64,000 nucleotides of DNA from JAKLIN01 sp964544395 (GCA_964544395.1 CAZJAO010000002.1:19950-83949), one strand, 5' to 3'. Positions 42,391 through 50,559 are shown, numbered from the stretch's first letter. Translations and numbers: made by a program. Notes: generated by a model from the letters alone, not told the origin.

Positions 42391-43827
42391 CTATCTAATA
42401 TACAAAACCCAGAAGAACATTACTAAAAATAATAAAAATATGAAAAACCAAGTTGCAATTTTGAAAGCCCATTTTGCAACTTTCTCTTTCTTCGTTATTG
42501 CTAGCACGGTAATATAAAAGAATCTTCCTCCATCGAATATTCCCATTGGAAGCATATTGATGAGTGCAACACTTATACTGATAATTACCAACCACCACAA
42601 TAAATCATAAATGAAGATACCTAAATCACCGATTTGTGATGCATAATAAACGTGATTTCGGTCAAATGAAGACAAGGTGCTATAAAATTGAGCTATAATG
42701 CCCTGATCTTGTGCCGGATAAAATTCAATGCCTAACCAAGAAAAATTAGGATTATCTGGATTTCGTCCTAAAGTAATATTTCGGTCGTAAGGAGCATTAT
42801 TTTGCCCAAGAACAGTCAAAGTTATATTGGTTCCAGGAGCATATTTATGCAATTCGCTTGCAAGTTCTACCGTATCGGTCATTTTCTTCCCATTTACATC
42901 CAAAATTGTGCTCTCCAAATTTGCTCTTATTGCAGGAGCATCATAATAAATCACCAATTCGGTAGGAGTCACATTTTGTCGTTCAACAGAACTCTTTGAA
43001 GCAACATAATCAATTGAATTTGCTCTAATCTGATTGAATTGGGTATTATTATTCATCAAGCTGAGAACTACATTATATGTCGCATTATTTATTGGAATTC
43101 CATTGACCATATTAATTGAAGAGACATTTATAATCGTGTAAGGATAGCTGTCAAACACAACTCCTGACGGTGCAAATGCTAAAGAGAAGAAAAGTATCAT
43201 GACTCCGAAAAATAAAATTGCAGTCAGAACATTTGCAAAAGTTCCTGCAGAGAGAACTGCAAGCTGATCAAAGTTCTTTTTCTTTGCCATCGCTTTTTCA
43301 TCTAATTCTACAAATGCTGCAAGGAATATTGGGAGGAAGAATGGAAAAAATCCAAATCCCGTATTTTTTATTTTGACTTTATTTCTTGCAGCGAATATCC
43401 CGTGGGAGAACTCGTGGAAAATTGCGATTACTGCTATGATAAGTATCCAATAGGTAAAATAAAAAGGAGGCAGGAAGCTTAATTTGAAAATCTGAGGCAG
43501 ATAAGGAATTAGTGGAGTTATTGGGGGAATTTTTATTTGTTGTACAATTCCTCCCGGATTGAAAGCATATATCCAGACAATCTTTCCAACCATATAAAGA
43601 ACTCCGGCCATCAAAGCATAACCGATTGTTATGGAAACATAGCTTAGAACTTTCAGAGTTTTCTGGTATTTCTTTCCAATTCTATGAATTAAGTTAATTC
43701 CCCATTTTGTTCTGTAAAGAAGTAGAAGTCCTTCTCTCTTTACACCTTTTCTTTTTTGGTAGAGGAAAATTCCTAATACTAAGATAAAGATCCCTAGGAA
43801 TATCAAATCGTAAACTAAAAAACTCAT
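42391..43827 (-). CDS. site-2-protease family membrane metalloprotease (M50)
   Basis: A 478-residue membrane protease for cleavage within membranes. The zinc site HEFSH (138-142) lies in a membrane segment (AVIAIFHEFSHGIFAA), and the third ligand is in NMLPMGIFDGGRFFY near residue 430, the usual N-x2-P-x4-DGG motif. Between them is an outward loop of about 190 residues with a PDZ-like portion (DVNGKKMTDTVELASELHKY). About six hydrophobic segments. Probable role in regulated proteolysis of membrane proteins; the target is unknown. It ends two bases from the convergent CARF-like gene and follows eL40 on the same strand without a gap. Confidence 0.9.
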   Translation of the reverse strand: MSFLVYDLIFLGIFILVLGIFLYQKRKGVKREGLLLLYRTKWGINLIHRIGKKYQKTLKVLSYVSITIGYALMAGVLYMVGKIVWIYAFNPGGIVQQIKIPPITPLIPYLPQIFKLSFLPPFYFTYWILIIAVIAIFHEFSHGIFAARNKVKIKNTGFGFFPFFLPIFLAAFVELDEKAMAKKKNFDQLAVLSAGTFANVLTAILFFGVMILFFSLAFAPSGVVFDSYPYTIINVSSINMVNGIPINNATYNVVLSLMNNNTQFNQIRANSIDYVASKSSVERQNVTPTELVIYYDAPAIRANLESTILDVNGKKMTDTVELASELHKYAPGTNITLTVLGQNNAPYDRNITLGRNPDNPNFSWLGIEFYPAQDQGIIAQFYSTLSSFDRNHVYYASQIGDLGIFIYDLLWWLVIISISVALINMLPMGIFDGGRFFYITVLAITKKEKVAKWAFKIATWFFIFLLFLVMFFWVLYIR

Positions 43828-43989
43828 TTATTTTCTTTTGAGAGGTCTGAATGCTCTTTTTTTACACTTCCTGCATTTGACTTCACCCTTCAATATTTTT
43901 TGAGGATCTGATCTGATTTTGCTCTTGCAATTTTTGCATACAAAAACGTTCTTGAATTCTCTGTTCATTGCTTCAGCTATTTTTGCCAT
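43828..43989 (-). CDS. rpl40e: ribosomal protein eL40
   Basis: A 53-codon gene: MAKIAEAMNREFKNVFVC at the start, the zinc ribbon CKNC ... CRKC (Cys at about 18, 21, 39 and 42), and the basic end KKRAFRPLKRK. Size, Cys spacing and the terminal RP-L/K pattern match archaeal eL40. It ends immediately before the S2P protease start on the same strand. Confidence 0.85.
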   Translation of the reverse strand: MAKIAEAMNREFKNVFVCKNCKSKIRSDPQKILKGEVKCRKCKKRAFRPLKRK

Positions 43990-44018
43990 GTTATGATTAA
44001 AATAGAGGAAAATGATTT

Positions 44019-44669
44019 TTAAATCTTCCTTGTTGTATTTAAATATTCGGAGACTCTCTTTATTGCCTCGTTCATTCGGGCAGGTTCAGTTGAAGTATAT
44101 ATCTCGAAATCTTTAGGAAGAGGGAATTTTCTTTGTCTATCAAAAACAAACAGAAGTCTTTGAGGATTTACTCTTCTTAATCCATTTTTTTCAATTTCCC
44201 AAAATCCTTCATAAGGTCCAAAATAACTTTCTCTCACTTCCCAATCCTGCATGCCGGTATATGCTCCTGAAACATTTATCTCTCGGTCTTTTAGATACTG
44301 TCTGACTTTTTCTAATGTAATCCCTGTAATAAAATCATCCTCCGTTAAGATTACCTTTTTTCCTATTAATTTTTGTAATTGTCCCGCATTCATTTCGGGT
44401 TCTTTCATTTCCCTTTCACGATGAGAGAAATCAATTTCAGAATAAGAATATCCCATCATCTCGAATATTTTTGCATACGGAACTCCCGCATTTTTTATTG
44501 CTGTAACTGCTCCATATCCTTTTTCTTTTAATTGCAAGGCAGTATCGCAAGATAGGACTATTTCTGAAGTGTTATACCCCCATTTAGGTTTTTCTAAGTT
44601 AGATTTGAAATAAAACTCTAAATCTTCTTTGCTTAGAACTCTTGACTCTAGCATATTTACCATGCCCAA
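44019..44669 (-). CDS. phosphoribosyltransferase-like protein
   Basis: A 216-residue soluble protein. The segment KKVILTEDDFITGITLEKV (about 104-122) has the shape of the PRPP loop of type I phosphoribosyltransferases, hydrophobic strand then two acids, T-G and helix, although the usual VDD is replaced by TEDD. A strand-helix unit AVTAIKNAGVPYAKIFEMMG precedes it. YFGPYEGFWEIE and ERQLL-type surfaces are unplaced. No other domain. Enzyme activity is uncertain; a nucleotide-binding or regulatory role is possible. It sits 40 bases after aIF5A. Confidence 0.5.
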   Translation of the reverse strand: MGMVNMLESRVLSKEDLEFYFKSNLEKPKWGYNTSEIVLSCDTALQLKEKGYGAVTAIKNAGVPYAKIFEMMGYSYSEIDFSHREREMKEPEMNAGQLQKLIGKKVILTEDDFITGITLEKVRQYLKDREINVSGAYTGMQDWEVRESYFGPYEGFWEIEKNGLRRVNPQRLLFVFDRQRKFPLPKDFEIYTSTEPARMNEAIKRVSEYLNTTRKI

Positions 44670-44709
44670 GAAACCGAGAAATGCCTTATAAATCTTAAGT
44701 ATCTTTATT

Positions 44710-45096
44710 CTACACTTTTCTCTTGATTATTTTTACTCCTTCAATGTCCCAGTATTCAACATTTGAGTTGATTTCAATCTGTGATCTTATTTCTTCAGGA
44801 CAATCTAATTCTAATGTCTCGAAATTTTCCAAATCCATGATGCTTACTTTGTCGCCGATTGACAGAACCTGTCCTTTTCTTTTCTCAACCATTGGAACTT
44901 CAAATCTTTCTGTTCCTGGAACGACCAGAACTTTTTTCTTTTCAGTAATCATTCCGACAGCTTCAATTCGGCATTTGTGGGCTCCATGTTTTCCTGTCTT
45001 GCTCACATCCATGCTTTTGACAGTAAATGGTTCTCCATCAAGAATAATATTCGTGCCGATTTTCGCATCCGTCGCGTTTATTATTTTTGCAACCAT
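44710..45096 (-). CDS. translation factor aIF5A (hypusine-containing)
   Basis: A 128-residue factor that rescues ribosomes stalled on poorly reacting peptidyl-tRNA. The modification site is Lys36 in SKTGKHGAHK (32-41). The C-terminal OB fold ends with VEYWDIEGVKIIKRK. No deoxyhypusine synthase gene is seen in this window. Divergent from FKBP across a 50-base gap. Confidence 0.95.
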   Translation of the reverse strand: MVAKIINATDAKIGTNIILDGEPFTVKSMDVSKTGKHGAHKCRIEAVGMITEKKKVLVVPGTERFEVPMVEKRKGQVLSIGDKVSIMDLENFETLELDCPEEIRSQIEINSNVEYWDIEGVKIIKRKV

Positions 45097-45146
45097 GAAT
45101 TACCAAGAAAAAATACATTTATAAACGTTTTCGCTAAATAAATGAA

Positions 45147-45821
45147 ATGCTTCAGAAAAAAGATTTTATTGAAATAGAATTTACAGGACGAGTTAAGAAC
45201 GGAGAAGTGTTTGATTCAAACATAAAGGAAGATTTGGAAAAGCTTCATTCAGGACACAATCATCCTATTAAAACAGAACCATTCATATTTTCTCTTGGAG
45301 AAGGCATGTTTTTGAAAGCGGTTGAAAACTTTTTAGTCGGAAAGCCTGAAACTCCCGCAACCTATGAAATAGAATTGGCTCCTGAACAGGCATTTGGAAA
45401 GAGAAATCCACAATTGATTCAAAAAATACCATTAAAGATATTCATGGACCAAAGAATAAATCCTGTTCCGGGTTTTGTATTTAACTTTGATGGAAAAATT
45501 GGGCGAGTTCTGGCATCTTCTGGGGGCAGAGTAATAGTCGATTTTAATAATCCTGTTGCAGGAAAAGATGTTGTATACAAAGTTAAGATTATAAAAAAAA
45601 TTAATGATTTGCATGAAAAGGCAAAAGCATTGATTAAATTTTTATTCAGAGAAGACCTGAAATTTGAGATAAAAGAAAATAAAATTATCTTGGAAGTAGA
45701 AAAACCTGCAGTTGAATTTGTCAAAATATTCAAGGATAAATTCAAGGAAATGCTCGGCTTGGAGCTTGAAACAAAGGAAATTGAGAAAGAATCCGAAAAG
45801 CCAGCCGAAATAGAACAATAA
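45147..45821 (+). CDS. FKBP-type peptidyl-prolyl isomerase, SlyD-like, with C-terminal extension
   Basis: A 224-residue cytosolic foldase. The FKBP domain is FIEIEFTGRVKNGEVFDS (about 7-24), with FIFSLGEGMFLKAVENFLVG (about 49-68) and the inserted flap domain from YEIELAPEQAFGKRN to GFVFNFDGKIGRV, then VIVDFNNPVAGKDVVYKV. About 75 extra residues follow, ending Glu/Lys-rich. Of two overlapping ATGs (45142 and 45147) only the second is in frame. Same-strand neighbour of ftsZ, 31 bases upstream. Confidence 0.9.
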   Translation: MLQKKDFIEIEFTGRVKNGEVFDSNIKEDLEKLHSGHNHPIKTEPFIFSLGEGMFLKAVENFLVGKPETPATYEIELAPEQAFGKRNPQLIQKIPLKIFMDQRINPVPGFVFNFDGKIGRVLASSGGRVIVDFNNPVAGKDVVYKVKIIKKINDLHEKAKALIKFLFREDLKFEIKENKIILEVEKPAVEFVKIFKDKFKEMLGLELETKEIEKESEKPAEIEQ

Positions 45822-45823
45822 TT

Positions 45824-45832
45824 CTTATAAAT
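45824..45832 (+). promoter_or_regulatory. TATA element of ftsZ
   Basis: CTTATAAAT just after the FKBP stop (45819-45821), centred 25 bases before the ftsZ ATG at 45853. This suggests a separate leaderless ftsZ transcript. Confidence 0.5.
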
Positions 45833-45852
45833 AGAAAAACCTTCTTTCCTCG

Positions 45853-46935
45853 ATGGACGAAATTTATGAAAATTCTTCTAATGTAAGAGAGATTGATAAG
45901 GAACTTGAGGAATTAGTCAAGGCACAGACAGCCAAGATAAAGATTATAGGTGTGGGTGGTGGAGGAAATAATTCTTTGAATAGAATGAAAGAAATCGGAA
46001 TAAAAGGAGGAGAATTAATTGCTGTAAATACAGATGCTCAGGATTTATTATATACTGATGCAGACCAAAAAATCTTAATCGGGAGAGAATTGACACGAGG
46101 ACTTGGGGCAGGAAGCAATCCAAGAGTGGGAGAAGAGTCTGCTAAAGAATCCGAGTCTGAAATAAAAAAGAAAATTGCAGGAAGTGATATGGTATTCATC
46201 ACTTGCGGTTTGGGTGGTGGAACGGGGACTGGTGCCGCACCAGTAATTGCTGCTTTAGCAAAAAAACAAGGCGCATTGACAATTGGGGTCGTTACATTGC
46301 CATTTACAATTGAAGGTAAGAAAAGAATTGAAAATGCAATGAATGGCCTTGAAAAAATGCAATCCGTTGTTGATACTCTGATTATTATCCCTAATGATAA
46401 ATTGCTTGAGCTGGCTCCGGACTTGCCCTTGCATACTGCTTTCAAGATTGCAGATGAAATTTTAACAAATGCTGTAAAGGGAGTTACAGAACTTGTTACA
46501 ACAACAGGACTTGTAAATCTCGATTTCGCTGATATCAAAGCAGTAATGGTTGATGGCGGAGTTTCATTAATTGGTATGGGAGAATCAGATCAGGCGGGAA
46601 AACGATCTATTGAAGCCGTTGAAAAAGCAATTAACAATCCCTTGCTTGACGTCGACATTTCAGATGCAACAGGCGCTCTTGTAAATATTATCGGGGGACC
46701 AAACATGAGCCTTGATGAATGCAAAGATATTATTGCAACAGTGGGCGCAAAGTTAAGTCCAGAAGCAAAATTAATCTGGGGAGCGCAAATCTCCGATGAT
46801 ATGGACAAATCAATAAGAGTTTTGTTAATTGTTACAGGTGTAAAAAGTTCTCAGATAACTGGACATACGGGCAATGATGAATCTGCAAGGCACAGAGAAA
46901 TAGAAGAAGAATTGGGAATTGAATTCTTGGAATAA
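45853..46935 (+). CDS. ftsZ: cell division protein FtsZ
   Basis: A 360-residue tubulin-like GTPase that forms the division ring. GVGGGGNNSLNRM (33-45), the tubulin signature GGGTGTG (121-127), the T7-loop area LVNLDFADIKAVM (about 221-233) and the C-terminal domain through IVTGVKSSQI. The tail after that is short, about 27 residues, acidic and hydrophobic at its end (EEELGIEFLE), a possible SepF-binding peptide. SepF is encoded 3.7 kb downstream. One FtsZ is seen in the window; many archaea have two. Confidence 0.96.
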   Translation: MDEIYENSSNVREIDKELEELVKAQTAKIKIIGVGGGGNNSLNRMKEIGIKGGELIAVNTDAQDLLYTDADQKILIGRELTRGLGAGSNPRVGEESAKESESEIKKKIAGSDMVFITCGLGGGTGTGAAPVIAALAKKQGALTIGVVTLPFTIEGKKRIENAMNGLEKMQSVVDTLIIIPNDKLLELAPDLPLHTAFKIADEILTNAVKGVTELVTTTGLVNLDFADIKAVMVDGGVSLIGMGESDQAGKRSIEAVEKAINNPLLDVDISDATGALVNIIGGPNMSLDECKDIIATVGAKLSPEAKLIWGAQISDDMDKSIRVLLIVTGVKSSQITGHTGNDESARHREIEEELGIEFLE

Positions 46936-46966
46936 AACTTAAATACCCTTCATAATTAATTTCATT

Positions 46967-47149
46967 ATGGCAATAAAAGATTTACCTCAGAATGCAAAAT
47001 CATTTTATATAAAATGTGCACGTGTCTGGCAGGTTTTGAAAAAGCCCACCCGTGAAGAATTCAAGATAACTGCAAAAATCTCAGCAATAAGCATAATCAT
47101 ACTTGGAGTTGTTGGTTTTATTATTTCTCTTATCGTGACTGCGATATAA
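46967..47149 (+). CDS. secE: preprotein translocase subunit SecE
   Basis: A 60-residue Sec61-gamma type protein: an amphipathic helix with ARVWQVLKKPTREEF (about 18-32), then one membrane helix ISAISIIILGVVGFIISLIV. Length and layout agree with archaeal SecE. In archaea secE is usually followed by spt5; here two unrelated genes intervene. Confidence 0.92.
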   Translation: MAIKDLPQNAKSFYIKCARVWQVLKKPTREEFKITAKISAISIIILGVVGFIISLIVTAI

Positions 47150-47232
47150 AATAAATTATAGGTTTAACGATTGTTAAGCACTACCGACGGGTAATTAGAT
47201 AGCTTTAATAAGAAAAGGACCATTAATTTATT

Positions 47233-48213
47233 ATGAGTTTAGATGGAATATTAAAGGGTGTTGTATCTTTTATCGGAGGAACAGCTTTAGCAATCTCTTT
47301 AGTCGGTTGTCCTCAACCAAATACAAAACCAGATTATACTGCTGAAAAAACAGCAATAACAAAAGCTGCTGATAGACTATTACAATTACAAAATGCAAAT
47401 GGTTCTTGGGACTGGAATGTTACAGGTGCAAGCGGACCCACTACTAAAACTTATTTGAATATTGCTGGAGTAACTGCAGAAGGATTATTAGATGCTTATA
47501 AAACTACAGGAGATTCAAAATATCTTACTGCTGCAAAAAAGGCTGGAGATTTTTTAAAGACTGGATATAGCTCAAATGTAACTGTTTTAGGTAGTGGTAA
47601 TAATGTTAATGCATTTAATGTAAAATTCCTTTATGATTTAGGAAGTGTTAGCGGAACAAGTTCTTATACTGCGGAAGCAACTACTTTAATGAATAAGGTT
47701 CTTACTGCATATCCTCTTCCTCAGGATTTAGTTAATGCTGATGCAAATGCAAGAGTAAATCTTATTGAGGGAGTCGGAGAGGGAATAGTTCCATGGGATT
47801 TATTTAATTATGTATCAGATGCTAATTCTGCAGGCAATTCTTCTTGGGCAAATAATTTAGAAGGCTTAGCTCAAACTGAAACAATACCTAGTTCTACTGA
47901 CCCTACGTACATACTTGGATTATCTGCGTTTACTATTGGAGGAAATGCTACTGCTAAAAAATTATTGCAAGACGCTCAAAACTCTGATGGAACCTGGAGT
48001 GATGCAAGTGGAACTGTTCAAGATACAGCATATGCTGTTATGGCTCTTGTAAAAACAGGAGATATGGCTCGGGCAGAATCTGGAGTTAAGGCAGGAGTGA
48101 AAACACAATTAGCAAATGGTGGCTGGTCTGATGCTACAGGCGGTAATAACAACGAATTCTCAGAAGTAGATAGTGAAGTTATTCAAGCAATTTCTTATTA
48201 TATAAGCCAGTAA
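47233..48213 (+). CDS. lipoprotein with alpha-alpha toroid (squalene-cyclase-like) repeats
   Basis: A 326-residue exported protein. The N-terminus has a hydrophobic segment and a lipobox-like AISLVGC (about 20-26; acylation site Cys26), then repeated helical units with QW-like motifs: LQNANGSWDW, DAQNSDGTWSD, TQLANGGWSD. This layout resembles the terpenoid cyclase/prenyltransferase toroid, used as a binding scaffold as well as an enzyme. No DCTAE or DxDD catalytic motif is visible, so binding is more likely than cyclase activity. Leu codons are mostly TTA, unlike ftsZ or rpl11, and it splits secE from spt5, both signs of later insertion. Confidence 0.75.
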   Translation: MSLDGILKGVVSFIGGTALAISLVGCPQPNTKPDYTAEKTAITKAADRLLQLQNANGSWDWNVTGASGPTTKTYLNIAGVTAEGLLDAYKTTGDSKYLTAAKKAGDFLKTGYSSNVTVLGSGNNVNAFNVKFLYDLGSVSGTSSYTAEATTLMNKVLTAYPLPQDLVNADANARVNLIEGVGEGIVPWDLFNYVSDANSAGNSSWANNLEGLAQTETIPSSTDPTYILGLSAFTIGGNATAKKLLQDAQNSDGTWSDASGTVQDTAYAVMALVKTGDMARAESGVKAGVKTQLANGGWSDATGGNNNEFSEVDSEVIQAISYYISQ

Positions 48214-48217
48214 TAAT

Positions 48218-48406
48218 ATGAAATTCTTTAATCATTCTCTTATGAATGCTGCAACTTTATTTGGAGTAGCTTTAACTCTTATAGCATTAACCTTTGCTCT
48301 TTCAGATAAATTAGGATTCTATCCAATGATCGTATTTTTCTTTGTTGGATGTCTCTATCTCCTTGCCTCTATTGTGGCCGCTTTCTTTCCTTCATTAAGT
48401 GAGTAG
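48218..48406 (+). CDS. small two-span membrane protein
   Basis: A 62-residue protein with two membrane segments, ATLFGVALTLIALTFAL (about 12-28) and FYPMIVFFFVGCLYLLASIV, and a short DKLG loop. It starts 4 bases after the lipoprotein gene, so the two are probably one insert with a joint function. No family recognised. Confidence 0.65.
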   Translation: MKFFNHSLMNAATLFGVALTLIALTFALSDKLGFYPMIVFFFVGCLYLLASIVAAFFPSLSE

Positions 48407-48421
48407 AATTAATCCCCAAAA

Positions 48422-48475
48422 TTTATAAACCCAATTTCTACATAATTATATCTTTCTAAGATGTTATGTCTTAGA
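48422..48475 (+). promoter_or_regulatory. spt5-rpl11 promoter and leader hairpin
   Basis: TATA element TTTATAAA at 48422-48429, predicted start near 48452. The leader then begins with a perfect 7-bp stem TCTAAGA (48455-48461) and TCTTAGA (48469-48475) around loop TGTTATG, and continues 21 bases to the spt5 ATG at 48497. A GGAG lies at 48477-48480 directly after the stem. A hairpin at the very 5' end of an mRNA coding for uL11 is a plausible control or stability element. Confidence 0.5.
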
Positions 48476-48496
48476 CGGAGCTAAAAACACAATAAA

Positions 48497-48958
48497 ATGA
48501 TATTTGTAATAAAAGTAACAACAAACAAGGAAGAAAGTGCAGTAGATTTAATCACTGATAGAATTGAAAAGAAGAGTCTAAATGTTTTCTCCGTTCTAAA
48601 ACCTCATGGATTGAGAGGATATATTCTACTTGAAGCTGAAGATAGGGAAAGCGCAGAAGAAGCGGTTTTCAATTTGCCTTATGTAAAAGGAATTATCGGA
48701 AAAACTCTTACTTATGAAGAAATAAAAAACATGGTTGAAACCTCAACAGCTCCAGTCTCAATCAAGGAAGGAGACATTGTTGAAATTATTTCAGAGCCAT
48801 TCAAGAAAGAAAAAGCGAAAGTTTTAAGAGTGGATGAGCAAAAAGGAGATGTTGTAGTAAGCTTGTTAGGAGCTCTTGTTCAGCTTCCCGTAACAATTAA
48901 AATTGACAACGTCAGAGCGGTAAGAAGAGAGGACCAGGAAGACGAGGATAATAACTAA
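48497..48958 (+). CDS. spt5: transcription elongation factor Spt5 (NusG family)
   Basis: A 153-residue protein. NGN domain MIFVIKVTTNKEESAVDLI through LRGYILLEAEDRESAEEAV (about 40-58), then the KOW domain IKEGDIVEIISEPFKKEKA (about 94-112) with a Glu/Asp-rich end. It works with Spt4 on RNA polymerase. One base before rpl11, the conserved archaeal pair. Confidence 0.94.
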   Translation: MIFVIKVTTNKEESAVDLITDRIEKKSLNVFSVLKPHGLRGYILLEAEDRESAEEAVFNLPYVKGIIGKTLTYEEIKNMVETSTAPVSIKEGDIVEIISEPFKKEKAKVLRVDEQKGDVVVSLLGALVQLPVTIKIDNVRAVRREDQEDEDNN

Positions 48959-48959
48959 A

Positions 48960-49634
48960 ATGCAAATTAAATTATTGGTTGAGGCAGGGCAAATGAAGCC
49001 AGGTCCGGCACTTAGCCAGAAGCTTGGTCCAACAGGAATTAATGTGAATCAGGTTATCACAAAAGTTAACGATGCTACAAAGAAATTTGAAGGAATGAAA
49101 GTTCCAGTTGAATTGGATATTGATGTTTCTACAAAAGAAATTGAAGTAAAAGTTTCATCTCCTCCAGCTTCAGGATTATTGAAGAAAGAACTTAAGATTG
49201 ACAAGGGTTCGGGTAATCCTGTAAAAACAAAAGTGGGGAATTTATCAATTGAACAGGTTATCTCAATCGCAATTGCAAAGCATCCTAACCTATTAGCCAA
49301 GACTTTGAAATCTGCAGTCAAGGAAATTGTTGGAACTTGTGTTAGCCTTGGTGTTTTGGTTGAAAACAAATCTCCCGCAGAAGTTGAAAAAGAAATTGAT
49401 GCTGGAAAATATGACGATGAAATTTTACATGAGAAAACAGAAGTTTCTGAAGCAAAGAAAAATAAGATAGAAAAGTTCTTTGCAGAAGTTAAAGCATCAC
49501 AAGAGAAGTTGCAGAAGCAGGAAGAGGCAGCCAAGGCAGCAGCAGAAGCCGCAGCCGCAACAACTGCAGCAACTCCAACAACTACAGCAGCACCTACTCC
49601 GGCAGTAGCTGCAAAGCCTGCAAAGGCAAAGTAA
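48960..49634 (+). CDS. rpl11: ribosomal protein uL11 with Ala/Thr/Pro-rich tail
   Basis: A 224-residue, GTPase-centre protein. The core is residues 1 to about 155: EAGQMKPGPALSQKLGPTG (about 8-26), KELKIDKGSGNPVKTKVG and CVSLGVLVENKSP. After a charged helix, about 40 residues of low complexity follow (Ala, Thr and Pro with a few Lys; KAAAEAAAATTAATPTTT and onward). Standard uL11 ends near residue 160. The tail recalls the flexible stalk tails of P1/P0, which is notable since uL10 here has no acidic tail. Confidence 0.94.
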   Translation: MQIKLLVEAGQMKPGPALSQKLGPTGINVNQVITKVNDATKKFEGMKVPVELDIDVSTKEIEVKVSSPPASGLLKKELKIDKGSGNPVKTKVGNLSIEQVISIAIAKHPNLLAKTLKSAVKEIVGTCVSLGVLVENKSPAEVEKEIDAGKYDDEILHEKTEVSEAKKNKIEKFFAEVKASQEKLQKQEEAAKAAAEAAAATTAATPTTTAAPTPAVAAKPAKAK

Positions 49635-49681
49635 TCAATCCCATAGTTTTTAAAATTCAATTATCTTTTGTAAAATAGTAT

Positions 49682-49754
49682 GGGGCTGTGGGGTAGCCTG
49701 GTAGCCTTCGAGGTTTGGGACCTCGCGACCCCGGTTCAAATCCGGGCAGCCCCA
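49682..49754 (+). tRNA. tRNA-Pro(TGG)
   Basis: A 73-base gene. Acceptor GGGGCTG/CAGCCCC, D arm containing AGCCTGGTAGCCT, anticodon stem CGAGG/CCTCG with loop TTTGGGA (anticodon TGG), T arm CCCGG-TTCAAAT-CCGGG, discriminator A. CCA is not encoded. It lies between rpl11 and the eL43 gene. Confidence 0.95.
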
Positions 49755-49840
49755 TGAACATTTGCTTGCAAATGCGAATTGAGACAACAACGATTGTCAA
49801 CAGAGCAAACCTTTAAAAAATAAGATTTGTAAGGAATAAA

Positions 49841-50062
49841 ATGACCACAAAAACAAAAAAAGCAAGAGCCGCAGGAAGATTTGGCGCAAGATACGGCAAA
49901 AAAGTCAGAAATAAGCTTGCTGATGTAGAAGAAAAGCAGAGAATAAAGCAAAAATGCCCTTATTGTAGTAAAATGAATGCTAAAAGAACTTCAAAAGGAA
50001 TCTGGGAATGCTCAAAATGTGGCAAAAGATTCGCTTCAGACGTTTACTATTTGTCTAATTAA
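49841..50062 (+). CDS. rpl37ae: ribosomal protein eL43
   Basis: A 73-residue protein (L37Ae). AGRFGARYGKKVRNKLADVE (about 11-30), zinc ribbon CPYC ... CSKC (Cys at about 39, 42, 57 and 60) and ASDVYYLSN at the end. Followed by Rpo12, prefoldin beta and SepF on the same strand. Confidence 0.94.
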   Translation: MTTKTKKARAAGRFGARYGKKVRNKLADVEEKQRIKQKCPYCSKMNAKRTSKGIWECSKCGKRFASDVYYLSN

Positions 50063-50063
50063 A

Positions 50064-50073
50064 CTTTATAAAT
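50064..50073 (+). promoter_or_regulatory. TATA element of rpo12
   Basis: CTTTATAAAT at the end of the eL43 gene, centred about 25 bases before the Rpo12 ATG at 50094, so Rpo12 can be made from its own leaderless mRNA. Confidence 0.45.
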
Positions 50074-50093
50074 AAACAATAATCAATTATATC

Positions 50094-50231
50094 ATGTCAA
50101 CATACAAATGTTTCAAGTGCGGAAAACCAATAAAGGATGCAGAATTGGAAAAAAGATTTGTCTGCCCTAAATGCGGAAGCAAAATATTCTACAAGCCGAG
50201 AACAAAAGTCAAAAAAATAAAGGCAATATAA
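50094..50231 (+). CDS. rpoP: RNA polymerase subunit Rpo12 (RpoP)
   Basis: A 45-codon gene: MSTYKCFKCGKPIKDAEL, then FVCPKCGSKIFYKPR and a Lys-rich end. The zinc ribbon CFKC ... CPKC with G-S-K/R-I-Y/F and RP following matches archaeal Rpo12/eukaryotic Rpb12. Its place between eL43 and prefoldin beta is common in archaea. Confidence 0.93.
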   Translation: MSTYKCFKCGKPIKDAELEKRFVCPKCGSKIFYKPRTKVKKIKAI

Positions 50232-50235
50232 TTCT

Positions 50236-50550
50236 ATGGACCAAAACGAAGAACTTCAGGAAATGCAGATTTTAGATCAAAACTTGCATAATATGCTTCT
50301 TCAAAAACAAGCTTTTCAAATGGAATTATCAGAAACAAATTCGGCTCAAAAAGAAATTGAAAAATCAAATGAGATTTTCAAGCTTGTTGGAGAATTAATG
50401 ATTAAGACTGACAAAGTCAGAGCAAAAGAAGAATTGTCGACGAAAGAAAGAATTCTGAACATGAGAATAAAGTCAATAGAAAAACAGGAAGACACTCTTG
50501 CGAAGAGATTGGACGAACTTAGAAACAAATTCTCAAATAACGCAAAATAG
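50236..50550 (+). CDS. pfdB: prefoldin subunit beta
   Basis: A 104-residue protein. Two coiled coils (about 3-45 and 65-100) flank a short beta-hairpin region IFKLVGELMIKTDK (about 46-59), the beta-type pattern. It partners the alpha subunit at 20374 in the hexameric co-chaperone. 4 bases after Rpo12. Confidence 0.93.
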   Translation: MDQNEELQEMQILDQNLHNMLLQKQAFQMELSETNSAQKEIEKSNEIFKLVGELMIKTDKVRAKEELSTKERILNMRIKSIEKQEDTLAKRLDELRNKFSNNAK

Positions 50551-50559
50551 TTGCGAAAT

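Noticed and set aside
49535..49634. Short repeated GCA/ACT triplets at the end of rpl11 as a tandem repeat element
   Set aside because: They are codons of the Ala/Thr-rich tail in the uL11 frame and not a repeat with fixed units.
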